A stretch of DNA of 64,000 bases from Bacillus velezensis (GTDB lineage Bacteria; Bacillota; Bacilli; Bacillales; Bacillaceae), in assembly GCF_001461825.1 (NCBI RefSeq), contig NZ_LLZC01000019.1:462947-526946 (forward strand), given 5' to 3'. A program made the translations under genes and the position numbers. Positions 44,195 to 52,618 of the stretch are shown here, piece by piece. The notes under the pieces were generated by a model. That model had not been told where the DNA came from. It made no database searches and was given only the letters and a program-made list of their open reading frames with translations. The first letter of the stretch is position 1. Each line of letters opens with the position of its first letter.

Positions 44195-45219
44195 TTCAAT
44201 CCCCCTTTTTCCTCTGCTGCCGTCAGCTGCTGCTTCAGCCGCTCTGCACGGTGATCCTGAAGCCAGCAATTAACGATATGGCTTTTGGATTTCACGGTTG
44301 TTGCCGGGTATACCTTTTCACAGACGATCATCCTGTCCGGGCAGCGGGCGGCAAACGGGCAGCCCGGCGGCGGATCGAATAAATCAGGCGGCGTCCCGTC
44401 AATCGGCGACAGCTCACTATCCTCCATATCCAGCCGCGGCACTGAACGAAGCAGCCCCTTTGTGTATGGATGAGCCGGACGGTAAAAAATATCATGCCTC
44501 GTGCCGATTTCGGCGATTTTCCCCGCATACATGACGGCGACTCTGTCGGCGGTCTGAGCGACGACGCCGAGATCATGCGTGATCAGAATAATAGACACGC
44601 CTGTTTTTCTTTGAATCTTCTTAAATAATTCAAGGATTTGCGCTTGAATCGTCACATCAAGAGCCGTTGTCGGTTCATCGGCGATCATAATTTCCGGCTC
44701 GCAGATCAGAGCCATCGCGATCACGATCCGCTGCCGCATGCCCCCGCTTAATTGGTGGGGGTACTGCTTCAGGCGGGATTTCGAGTCCGGGATACCGACC
44801 AGATCCAGCATGGCGAGAACTTCGGATTCAGCTTGTTTTCTTGTCATGGCGCGGTGTTCCAACAGCGCTTCTGAGAGCTGATCCCCTATGGTCAAAGTCG
44901 GATTGAGCGCCGTCATCGGGTCCTGAAAGATCATAGAAATATCGCGCCCCCGGATTCCCCGCATTTCCCGATCCGACATTCGGCAAAGATCTTTCTGTTT
45001 AAATTGTATGCTTCCGGATTCAATCTTTGCCGAATGTTTCGGAAGAAGGCCCATCACGGCTTGTGACGTCACGCTTTTTCCGCAGCCCGATTCACCGACG
45101 ATCGCAAACGTTTCACCTTTATATAAATCGAAGCTGACGCCTCTGACGGCTTTTACAGTGCCTCCGTATGTTGAAAAAGTAACATGCAGATTTTGAACGG
45201 AAAGAACTTGCTGCGCCAT
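44191..45219 (-). CDS. dppD: DppD, dipeptide ABC transporter ATP-binding protein
   Basis: The 342-residue ATPase has the Walker [10 protein letters not shown] near residue 38, the signature LSGGMRQRIVIAMAL, the Walker B MIADEPTTALD and the C-terminal CPFAARCPDRM oligopeptide-transporter motif. It energises DppBC. GGAGGTAGG precedes the ATG. It overlaps dppE by four bases. Confidence 0.95.
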   Translation of the reverse strand: MAQQVLSVQNLHVTFSTYGGTVKAVRGVSFDLYKGETFAIVGESGCGKSVTSQAVMGLLPKHSAKIESGSIQFKQKDLCRMSDREMRGIRGRDISMIFQDPMTALNPTLTIGDQLSEALLEHRAMTRKQAESEVLAMLDLVGIPDSKSRLKQYPHQLSGGMRQRIVIAMALICEPEIMIADEPTTALDVTIQAQILELFKKIQRKTGVSIILITHDLGVVAQTADRVAVMYAGKIAEIGTRHDIFYRPAHPYTKGLLRSVPRLDMEDSELSPIDGTPPDLFDPPPGCPFAARCPDRMIVCEKVYPATTVKSKSHIVNCWLQDHRAERLKQQLTAAEEKGGLK

Positions 45220-45224
45220 TTTTC

Positions 45225-46172
45225 CTACCTCCTCAGTTTCGGGTCTAACGCGTCCTGCAAGCCGTCTCCAAGTACGTTAAACGCGTACATCGTCAAGGAA
45301 ATGAAAAAAGCGGGGAAAAACAGCCGCCACCAATGGCCTGATAAAATCGCCGGCAGCCCGTCGTTTGCCATGACGCCCCAGCTTGCAAACGGCGCCTGAA
45401 TGCCGAGTCCGAGAAAACTTAAAAATGATTCCGCAAAAATCGCCGCCGGCACCGTAAGCGTCATTTGGACAATAATGGCTCCCATCGTATTCGGCAGCAG
45501 ATTTTTCTTAATGATCCGAAATGTTTTCGCTCCAAACGTTTTCGAAGCCAATACGTGTTCATCATGCTTCATCCTCAGCACCTGTCCTCTGACGATCCGC
45601 GCCATGCCGACCCATCCCGTCACGGTCAGAGCGACGATAATGGAACTGAGCCCCGGCCCCATCAGCACCATTAACAAAATGACAACGAGCAGATACGGCA
45701 ATCCGTAGAGAACCTCGATGATTCTCATCATGGCGCTGTCTGTCCGGCCCCCTTTGTAGCCGGCGACGCCTCCGTAGATAACTCCGATCAAAAAGTCGAT
45801 CAGCGCCGCCATCACACCGACAAATAAAGAGATCCTCGCTCCGTACCACGTTCTTGTAAACACATCCCGGCCAAGTTCATCGGTTCCGAACCAGTGTGAA
45901 AAAGACGGCGGAAGATTCTGCTCGGCGAGCGTCTGCCTTGTCACGCTGTGCGGTGATATCAGCGGACCGAACACAGCCGATAGAAACAGGCAGCATAATA
46001 TCACAAGGCCGGCCATCGCCAATTTGTTCTTTTTAAGCCGCCGCCACGCATCCTGACTGTAAGACAGGCTCGGACGCTTGACCGACTCGGTTTCACCCTT
46101 TCTTTCCGCGCCCGGCTGAAACCAGTCATCAGGCACTTCTGTGTGTTTTACCGTTTCTTGCGGGAGATTCAT
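45225..46172 (-). CDS. dppC: DppC, dipeptide permease membrane protein
   Basis: The 315-residue BPD-type permease has six membrane helices and the EAA loop around EHVLASKTFGAKTFRIIKKNL near residue 205. The N-terminal tail carries the OppC-type WRRLKKNKLAMAG. ATG 46172 (MNLPQE) follows AAAGGGTGA; a GTG at 46181 overlaps the dppB stop and is less well spaced. Forms the channel with DppB. Confidence 0.95.
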   Translation of the reverse strand: MNLPQETVKHTEVPDDWFQPGAERKGETESVKRPSLSYSQDAWRRLKKNKLAMAGLVILCCLFLSAVFGPLISPHSVTRQTLAEQNLPPSFSHWFGTDELGRDVFTRTWYGARISLFVGVMAALIDFLIGVIYGGVAGYKGGRTDSAMMRIIEVLYGLPYLLVVILLMVLMGPGLSSIIVALTVTGWVGMARIVRGQVLRMKHDEHVLASKTFGAKTFRIIKKNLLPNTMGAIIVQMTLTVPAAIFAESFLSFLGLGIQAPFASWGVMANDGLPAILSGHWWRLFFPAFFISLTMYAFNVLGDGLQDALDPKLRR

Positions 46173-46177
46173 CAGGA

Positions 46178-47104
46178 TCACCCTTTCTTATGAAGTTTTA
46201 TGCGCGGGTCTAACAGGCCGTATGCCAAATCAACCAGAAACAGCAGGACGATCAGAATCACACTGTAAAATACGGTCGTTCCCATGATGACCGGGTAATC
46301 ACGCTGATTGATGCTTTCTACGAAATATTTGCCCATTCCCGGTATGGCAAAAATTTTCTCGATGACGAAACTGCCCGTTAAAATACTTGCGGCAAGCGTC
46401 CCGAGTACTGTCACAACAGGCATAAGAGCGTTTTTTAATGCGTGTTTGATCACAATTTTGACGGGAGAAAGCCCCTTTGCTTTTGCCGTGCGGATGTAAT
46501 CCTGAGTCAGCACTTCGGCCATGCTTGATCTTGTCAGCCTCGCGATAATGGCCATGGGACCGACGGCAAGCGCAACAGTCGGCAGGACCATGTGAACGGG
46601 ACTCGTCCAGGTAGCTGCCGGAAACCATTTCAGATGAACCGCAAATTGCTGAATCAGCAGCGTAGCCATAATAAAATTCGGAATAGAAATCCCGAGCACC
46701 GCAAGGCTCATGGCCGCATAATCGAGAAAGCCGCCGCGCCTGAGAGCGGCCATTATGCCGAGCGCGAGCCCGGAAATAACAGCGATGATGATCGCCGTTA
46801 TCCCAAGCTCAAACGAGACCGGAAACCCGCGTTCAAGCATGGCGTTTACACTGTCTGACGGTTTTTTAATTGAAGGACCGAAATCAAAGGTAAGAATGGA
46901 TTTTAGATAGATGGCGTATTGAGTGATAAGAGGTTCGTTCAGATGGTAGTAGGATTCGAGATTTCGCTGGACCGCTTCGTTTGTGCCCCGCTCTTCGTTA
47001 AAAGGCGAGCCGGGTATCACTTTCATCATGACAAATGTCAGAGTGGTGATGACGAGGACGGTCATAATCATGGCGATAAAACGTTTGATAAAATACCGCA
47101 GCAA
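46178..47104 (-). CDS. dppB: DppB, dipeptide permease membrane protein
   Basis: The 308-residue BPD-type permease has six membrane helices, the OppB-type N-terminus MLRYFIKRFIAMIMTVLVI and the EAA loop around YIRTAKAKGLSPVKIVIKH near residue 200. It forms the import channel with DppC. It is 14 bases after dppA in the operon. Confidence 0.95.
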   Translation of the reverse strand: MLRYFIKRFIAMIMTVLVITTLTFVMMKVIPGSPFNEERGTNEAVQRNLESYYHLNEPLITQYAIYLKSILTFDFGPSIKKPSDSVNAMLERGFPVSFELGITAIIIAVISGLALGIMAALRRGGFLDYAAMSLAVLGISIPNFIMATLLIQQFAVHLKWFPAATWTSPVHMVLPTVALAVGPMAIIARLTRSSMAEVLTQDYIRTAKAKGLSPVKIVIKHALKNALMPVVTVLGTLAASILTGSFVIEKIFAIPGMGKYFVESINQRDYPVIMGTTVFYSVILIVLLFLVDLAYGLLDPRIKLHKKG

Positions 47105-47118
47105 TGCCGTTCACCCCT

Positions 47119-47943
47119 TTAACAGAATGTTGTTCTCATGGCGAGTTCTGTCATGACGAGCATGGCCTGATAGGCTTCCGGCATGTCTTTTGCCTGAAAT
47201 TGAACGATTGTCGTTCCCGGGATGATTTCTGTGCCCGGCATTAAATGGGCCCATTCAGCCTGTCCGTAGTTGGCAAATTCAATGCCTAATACAGGTCTTT
47301 CAGGCGGAGTCAGCGGTTTGACCTTATCTTTATTTTTGAGCGCATAGGCTGTTTTTTCCGTCAGGAGCCGTCCGGCTTTTTGAGGGGACAGGCATTTGAC
47401 CGCGGTTCTTGAAATGGTTTGTTTGACGGCGGCAGTCGTTACATTCGGGATCAGCTCCTCCGCTTCTTTTGCGGCGCAATCGTCTCCGGCAGCCATGATG
47501 ACAGGGACATCGTAAAATCCGGCGAGATAGGCATTTAACCCCAGTTCACCGACCGGCTTATCATTTATGTAAAAGTGGCGGACGCCGAATATCATGCTGT
47601 GCGACATGACGCCCGGCATCGACGCTCTCGCATGATAGCCGATAAACATCACACCTGAATACGATTCATCAAGCCCCTGCATCATGGAAAACGGCTTGAC
47701 ATCCCCCGTAATCAGCTCTGCCTCAGGGTGAAGTTTTTCCGCGAGCAGATTATTCATCTTTGAGTGGCTGTCATTCACGGTCACTTCCGTGCATCCGTTA
47801 TTAAACGCTTCTGCGATGCACCAGTTTGCTTCTTCGGTCATCAGAACCCTGCCGCGCTCATAATTGTGCATGCGGGAATTGACAAATGTTTCATCAGGCA
47901 GTCCGGAAATCCCTTCCATATCCACAGATAGATACAGTTTCAT
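47119..47943 (-). CDS. dppA: DppA, zinc D-aminopeptidase
   Basis: The 274-residue M55 D-aminopeptidase assembles as a decameric ring and cleaves D-Ala-containing peptides. The zinc-site residues are in YLSVDMEGISGL (residues 4-15), VNDSHSKM near 58 and IGYHARAS near 102. It is the first gene of the dpp-ykf operon. GGAGG precedes the ATG. A CodY-like box lies 44 bases upstream of the start. Confidence 0.95.
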   Translation of the reverse strand: MKLYLSVDMEGISGLPDETFVNSRMHNYERGRVLMTEEANWCIAEAFNNGCTEVTVNDSHSKMNNLLAEKLHPEAELITGDVKPFSMMQGLDESYSGVMFIGYHARASMPGVMSHSMIFGVRHFYINDKPVGELGLNAYLAGFYDVPVIMAAGDDCAAKEAEELIPNVTTAAVKQTISRTAVKCLSPQKAGRLLTEKTAYALKNKDKVKPLTPPERPVLGIEFANYGQAEWAHLMPGTEIIPGTTIVQFQAKDMPEAYQAMLVMTELAMRTTFC

Positions 47944-47986
47944 GTAATGCCTCCTTTTTTACTTAAAATTTCGATATTAAATTATG

Positions 47987-48001
47987 AATATTCTAACAAA
48001 T
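47987..48001 (-). promoter_or_regulatory. Candidate CodY box upstream of dppA
   Basis: ATTTGTTAGAATATT on the minus strand matches the CodY consensus AATTTTCWGAAAATT at 11 of 15 positions. The dpp operon is a well-known CodY target in B. subtilis, repressed in rich medium. Confidence 0.6.
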
Positions 48002-48054
48002 TATATTAAAAAAGGATGAAACATGCAATATACCATTCTGCTATTATGGGAAAA

Positions 48055-48090
48055 AACAAACCCTTTTCACCGGGAAAAGGGTTTGCTGAT
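48055..48090 (-). terminator. Terminator of the MFS gene
   Basis: On the minus strand CAAACCCTTTTC/GAAAAGGGTTTG with a CCGGT loop is followed by TTTTTT. Confidence 0.9.
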
Positions 48091-48098
48091 AGAAAAAG

Positions 48099-49634
48099 TT
48101 ACATACCGTTTTTGCTTATATGATGACGCTGAAACTGTCTGACCGCACTTCTGTATTCACGATCGGGAATGACCTGATGCCTGATCGGTTCAGCCGCCTG
48201 CTTACGGACGGCATGCGGTTTATGCGCCAGCTTATGTCCCATGCCGGTCGCATTCATGACAAATGATAAACACACTAAAAGCAAGCTTAAGATGAAAGCA
48301 ATAAGAAACAAATCGCTGTATGTTCCCATCAGCAGGTCATGCGGCGATTGTGTGCCGCGCGCGCCCCGAAGCATGCCGGAAGCATCTCTTTTCGTAAAAT
48401 ACCCTATTAAAACAGGTGCGCCCATATAAATGAACAGCCTTAAAAACTGAACTGCCGTCATGCGTTTCACCAGTTCCGGAAGCGGTCCGCCCAACGCGGC
48501 TCCCATCAGTCCGGCTGCCACAATAAGCCCTGTCCCGGCCGCCAGCATCACGAAAAGCCCCGCAAATAGAATAAGCGGTATATGATGATCCGCCGACATC
48601 CATTGGAAATTCACGAACACCAGTATAACAGAGCCTGTTATGCCGAGCATGCCCGGACCGACTTTATCATATGCTAATGCACTGATGACAGCGGCGATGG
48701 CCACGCCTCCCAAAAGGCTCGCATATAGGAATATCAGTTGAGTTTGTGACATATGATATGCGGTCTGAAGCTCCCCGTGAAATGCAGAAAGACTGACCGC
48801 TATGGAAATACTGCCCGCAGCGATCATGAAAACACCCAGAATCGGCTTTGGAATCAGCATAAGTTTAATCGAAATCAGCGCATGTTCGTTTCTGTACTGC
48901 ATGATCAGCAAGATCAGAAGAATGACGATGCTTCCTCCAAATCCCGCCAATGTCTGCCATGATGAAAAGCCCCATTTCGGCAGATGAATAAATGTATAGG
49001 CGGTCAGCACGGCTGATACACCCGCTAACAGAAAACCGATGCCGTCAAATGGAGATTTTTCAGCATTTTTATGAGCGTCATCCCGCAGCCACATATAACT
49101 GAAAATGAGGCCGAAAAAAGACAGCAGGCCAAAAATGCCGAACAGCCAATGCCAATGGCCGGCGCTTGCCGCCGCCGTGCCTAAAACGGTCCCCATAATG
49201 ACGGACCCGTAAAATCCGCCGATTAACACAAATAATGCGTAATTCCGGCGCTCAATCGGAAACGAAAGCACCAGCATCGGGATCATAATCATCAGCATAG
49301 TGCCCGCCGCAGCTCCCTGTAAAAAACGGCCCGCGGCGAGCGGATAAATATCATTTGTCACAGCAGCAAGGAGCGCTCCGATGACACCCGCGGCCATCGA
49401 AATCATATAGACAGGCCGGGAGCCGAATCTTTTTCTTAAATACGGCCCCGCCGGCACGAATAAGGCAAATGCCATATTACCGATAATAATCGGATGAAAA
49501 GAGTCAAAGTTTTCCCCGCCGACCGTCTGCCGGACAAGGCTTTGGACAGCCGAAAGAGCGGTATTCGACATCAGCCCCGGCCCGACCGCCAGCACAGCGA
49601 GCAGAGAAATAATCCAGTGATGTTTTTCTTTCAT
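48099..49634 (-). CDS. MFS transporter, DHA2-like, 14 helices
   Basis: The 511-residue protein has about 14 membrane helices and the drug:proton antiporter layout (RFLQGAAAGTMLMIMIPML near residue 105). It ends in a basic tail of some 45 residues (KPHAVRKQAAEPIRHQV). AAGGAGCTGTCAC precedes the ATG. The substrate is unknown. In B. subtilis proG occupies this place between dppA and htrA, so the gene is an insertion or replacement relative to that genome. It is divergent from htrA. Confidence 0.82.
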   Translation of the reverse strand: MKEKHHWIISLLAVLAVGPGLMSNTALSAVQSLVRQTVGGENFDSFHPIIIGNMAFALFVPAGPYLRKRFGSRPVYMISMAAGVIGALLAAVTNDIYPLAAGRFLQGAAAGTMLMIMIPMLVLSFPIERRNYALFVLIGGFYGSVIMGTVLGTAAASAGHWHWLFGIFGLLSFFGLIFSYMWLRDDAHKNAEKSPFDGIGFLLAGVSAVLTAYTFIHLPKWGFSSWQTLAGFGGSIVILLILLIMQYRNEHALISIKLMLIPKPILGVFMIAAGSISIAVSLSAFHGELQTAYHMSQTQLIFLYASLLGGVAIAAVISALAYDKVGPGMLGITGSVILVFVNFQWMSADHHIPLILFAGLFVMLAAGTGLIVAAGLMGAALGGPLPELVKRMTAVQFLRLFIYMGAPVLIGYFTKRDASGMLRGARGTQSPHDLLMGTYSDLFLIAFILSLLLVCLSFVMNATGMGHKLAHKPHAVRKQAAEPIRHQVIPDREYRSAVRQFQRHHISKNGM

Positions 49635-49806
49635 GTGACAGCTCCTTTCTGACTATTTGACAAAGTGAAAAAGCTAACAGATTTCCCCCATTAGCTTGAC
49701 AGAATTTTTCATATCTTTTCATGTGAAGGATTGAACATAATTTCTCATTTATTATTTCAAATCCGATGGAAATTGTCAATATAAAGCGCCTCCGTCCGAT
49801 TACGCC

Positions 49807-49855
49807 TTTTTCACAATTTCCCACAATCTTTTCATTATTATCCCACACTTTTTGT
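49807..49855 (+). promoter_or_regulatory. Candidate CssR-binding repeats upstream of htrA
   Basis: TTTTTCACAATTTCCCACAA, then TTTTCATTATTATCCCACAC, repeat a TTTTCAxx/CCACA pattern about 70-115 bases ahead of htrA. CssRS-controlled htrA/htrB promoters in B. subtilis carry octamer repeats of this kind; the exact site assignment is from recall. Confidence 0.5.
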
Positions 49856-49922
49856 TTAAGATGGAGTCAGTAATAATAGGCAAATCATGCTATGATGAAA
49901 ATAGAGAAACGGAGTGAACATG

Positions 49923-51272
49923 ATGGATAACTATCGTGATGAAAATCGGACAGACCAAAAAGAACAGGAAGTCCTTTTAGTAAAAGAAAACCCGCAGCCG
50001 GCCAGATATTCCGCGCCGGACGAGGACAAGAAAAAACGAAGCTTCGGCTGGTTCAGACCGCTTCTCGGCGGAGTGATCGGCGGAGGGCTCGCCCTCGGCA
50101 TCTATACATTTACGCCGCTTGGAGACCATCAGACTCAAGATACTTCCAATACGGCTCCCGCTCAGGAAACGTCATCGGTAACCGCCAAGCAGACATCTTC
50201 TGATTCCGGCAGCAGCAAATCGGCAAACAGCTCATCGGCAAATTCAAGCAGCATTTCGAATATGGTGGAAGACATTTCACCGGCGATCGTCGGAATCACC
50301 AATCTGCAGAAGCAGCAAAGCAGTTCCGATTTATTCGGATTCGGATCAAGCTCAGATTCAAACTCAAATTCATCGGGTGAAGATGCGGAAACGGGATCGG
50401 GTTCAGGCGTTATTTTTAAGAAAGCAAACGGCAAAGCGTATATCATTACGAATAACCACGTGGTCGAAGGCGCCTCTTCCCTTAAAGTGTCATTATATGA
50501 CGGCACCGATGTAACAGCTAAACTCGTCGGCAGCGACTCTCTGACAGACTTGGCCGTTTTAGAAATCAGTGATAAACACGTGACAAAAACGGCAAGCTTC
50601 GGCAGCTCATCCGCTCTCAGAACGGGTGAATCCGTCATCGCCATCGGTGATCCGCTCGGAAAAGACCTTTCCCGCACCGTCACACAGGGCATCGTGAGCG
50701 GCTTAAACAGAACCGTCTCGATCTCTACGTCAGCCGGCGAGTCAAGCATCAACGTCATCCAAACCGATGCCGCCATCAATCCCGGAAACAGCGGCGGACC
50801 GCTCTTGAATACAGACGGCAAAATCATCGGCATCAACAGCATGAAAATCAGCGAAAGTGATGTAGAAGGCATCGGCTTTGCCATCCCGAGCAACGATGTA
50901 AAACCGATCGCCGAAGAGCTTCTCACGAAAGGACAGGTGGAGCGCCCTTATATCGGCGTGAGCATGATCGACTTGGAACAAGTGCCGCAAAACTATCAGG
51001 AAGGCACACTCGGGCTTTTCGGCAAACAGCTGAATAAAGGCGTTTATATTCGCGAAGTGGCGCAGGGCTCACCTGCAGCCAAAGCCGGATTAAAAGCAGA
51101 AGACATCATTATCAGCTTAAAAGGGAAAGAAACCGACACGGGCAGCGAACTTCGCAATATTCTCTACAAGAATACGAAAGTCGGCAGCACCGTTGACGTG
51201 AAGATTATCAGAAACGGCAAGGAAATGACGAAAAAAATGAAACTGACTCAAAAAGAAGAAACATCTTCTTAA
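49923..51272 (+). CDS. htrA: Membrane-anchored serine protease HtrA
   Basis: The 449-residue quality-control protease faces the outside of the membrane. One N-terminal membrane span (PLLGGVIGGGLALGIYTF, about 44-61) is followed by a Ser-rich linker (about 80-155) and a trypsin-like domain: His in NNHVVEGA, Asp in LTDLAVLE, Ser in NPGNSGGPLL. One PDZ domain lies at about 345-435. It is induced by secretion stress through CssRS. The start could be either of two adjacent ATG codons (49920 or 49923); the second gives the usual MDNYRDEN. Confidence 0.96.
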   Translation: MDNYRDENRTDQKEQEVLLVKENPQPARYSAPDEDKKKRSFGWFRPLLGGVIGGGLALGIYTFTPLGDHQTQDTSNTAPAQETSSVTAKQTSSDSGSSKSANSSSANSSSISNMVEDISPAIVGITNLQKQQSSSDLFGFGSSSDSNSNSSGEDAETGSGSGVIFKKANGKAYIITNNHVVEGASSLKVSLYDGTDVTAKLVGSDSLTDLAVLEISDKHVTKTASFGSSSALRTGESVIAIGDPLGKDLSRTVTQGIVSGLNRTVSISTSAGESSINVIQTDAAINPGNSGGPLLNTDGKIIGINSMKISESDVEGIGFAIPSNDVKPIAEELLTKGQVERPYIGVSMIDLEQVPQNYQEGTLGLFGKQLNKGVYIREVAQGSPAAKAGLKAEDIIISLKGKETDTGSELRNILYKNTKVGSTVDVKIIRNGKEMTKKMKLTQKEETSS

Positions 51273-51275
51273 CAA

Positions 51276-51306
51276 AAATCCAAGGCAGCCGCCTTGGATT
51301 TTTTAT
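51276..51306 (+). terminator. Terminator of htrA
   Basis: AATCCAAGGC/GCCTTGGATT with a short loop is followed by TTTTTA. Confidence 0.88.
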
Positions 51307-51371
51307 ATACGGATGAAACTTTAGGCCTGGATCAGCCGTATGACTTAGTGTACAAAGGAGGATACATACAC

Positions 51372-51548
51372 ATGAAACAAACCGGACTTTTGCTGGTCGT
51401 TACCGGTCTGATCTTGCTGCAGCTGAGCATTCAGCTTCCTCAGCAAAACGCTGCTTGGGGAATGACGCTTGGTGCAAGCATTTTACTGAACCTTTCGGGA
51501 ACCGGACTGATCATGCGCTCTCTGCACACGCAGACCGGCCGCAGATGA
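51372..51548 (+). CDS. Small membrane protein, 58 residues
   Basis: ATG 51372 (MKQTGLLLVVTGLILLQLSI) follows an excellent AAAGGAGGATACA ribosome site. Two hydrophobic segments at about 5-20 and 29-47 suggest a membrane hairpin, and the tail is basic (HTQTGRR). It has its own terminator. I do not recognise it. Its place after htrA suggests possible co-transcription by read-through. Confidence 0.65.
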   Translation: MKQTGLLLVVTGLILLQLSIQLPQQNAAWGMTLGASILLNLSGTGLIMRSLHTQTGRR

Positions 51549-51551
51549 ATA

Positions 51552-51595
51552 AAAAAAGCCGCGGGACATTCTGTATCCCGCGGCTTTTATTTCAC
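51552..51595 (+). terminator. Terminator of the 58-residue gene
   Basis: AAAGCCGCGGGA/TCCCGCGGCTTT with a short loop is followed by TATTT. Confidence 0.88.
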
Positions 51596-51599
51596 ATAA

Positions 51600-51634
51600 A
51601 AGCACCCTGTCCGCTGGCCGGACAGGGTGCTTCG
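51600..51634 (-). terminator. Terminator of ykcBC
   Basis: GCACCCTGTCC/GGACAGGGTGC, then TTTTA on the minus strand, lies directly after the ykcC stop. Confidence 0.88.
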
Positions 51635-51635
51635 G

Positions 51636-52607
51636 TTAAGACATATGCTGGTCCCGATAAATCTTTTCATTTTTAATGCCGTACGCTTTTTGCACGATAT
51701 AGAGCGGACGATCTTTTGCTTCGTCATAAATCCTTCCGATATATTCGCCGATCATTCCGAGCATTAATAGAACGATGCCGCTGAATAACAGCTGTATCAC
51801 AATCAGAGAGGACCAGCCCGTAATGGTGCTGTTCGTAAACAGCTTCATGTATAAAACGATAAACATATAGAGAAAACCCGCTCCGGACATGATCATTCCC
51901 GCATAACTTGCCGCCTTGAGCGGTTTATGAGAGAACGTTGTGATCCCGTCCATGGAAAGCTTCAGCATTTTTTTAAGCGGGTATTTCGTTTCCCCCGCAA
52001 GCCGCTCATCTCGTTCATATTCTACAGCAGTCTGCTTAAAGCCAACCCAGCTGACGAGCCCTCTGACAAAAGGATTTTTTTCTTTTAATTTTTTCATCTC
52101 ATCACAGACTTTTCTGTCCAGCAGGCGGAAATCTCCGGTGTCGAGCGGAATATCAATATCAGTCACGTTCCGCAGCAGCCGGTAAAACATAGAGGCCGTC
52201 TGTTTCTTGAAAAAGGTTTCTCCCTTTCGTTTCGTTCTGACGGCGTACACCACATCGTAGCCTTCTTTCCACTGCTCAATCATATCAAGGATTAATTCAG
52301 GAGGGTCCTGCAAATCGGCGTCAATGACGACGATTGCATTCCCCTCTGCATAATCCATACCCGCTGTGATCGCGATCTGATGTCCGAAGTTTCTGGAAAA
52401 ATCTATAATTTTCACTCTCGGATCAATCAGACTTTGCTCTCTTAAAATCTCAATACTGCGGTCTTTGCTTCCATCATTGACAAAGATCAATTCATAATGC
52501 TCTTTTGTTTGATCCATCACTTCTTTCAGACGCTGATAGGTTGTCTGAATGACGAGTTCCTCGTTATAAACCGGGACGACTATTGAATATTGAATATGTC
52601 TGCTCAT
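51636..52607 (-). CDS. ykcC: YkcC, undecaprenyl-phosphate glycosyltransferase
   Basis: The 323-residue protein is a CsbB/GtrB-type enzyme. It has a cytosolic GT2 domain (IVVPVYNEE at residue 9, VNDGSKDRS, and VVIDADLQDPP with the metal-binding DAD near 95) and two C-terminal membrane helices (residues 231-302). Such enzymes load a sugar onto the lipid carrier, which is flipped and used by a GT-C transferase. It is 11 bases after ykcB, which is exactly such a transferase. Confidence 0.92.
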   Translation of the reverse strand: MSRHIQYSIVVPVYNEELVIQTTYQRLKEVMDQTKEHYELIFVNDGSKDRSIEILREQSLIDPRVKIIDFSRNFGHQIAITAGMDYAEGNAIVVIDADLQDPPELILDMIEQWKEGYDVVYAVRTKRKGETFFKKQTASMFYRLLRNVTDIDIPLDTGDFRLLDRKVCDEMKKLKEKNPFVRGLVSWVGFKQTAVEYERDERLAGETKYPLKKMLKLSMDGITTFSHKPLKAASYAGMIMSGAGFLYMFIVLYMKLFTNSTITGWSSLIVIQLLFSGIVLLMLGMIGEYIGRIYDEAKDRPLYIVQKAYGIKNEKIYRDQHMS

Positions 52608-52618
52608 GTTTTTTCCTC

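Noticed and set aside
50162..50926. 254-codon minus-strand frame inside htrA
   Set aside because: It is the complement of htrA, whose catalytic motifs and ribosome site are clear.
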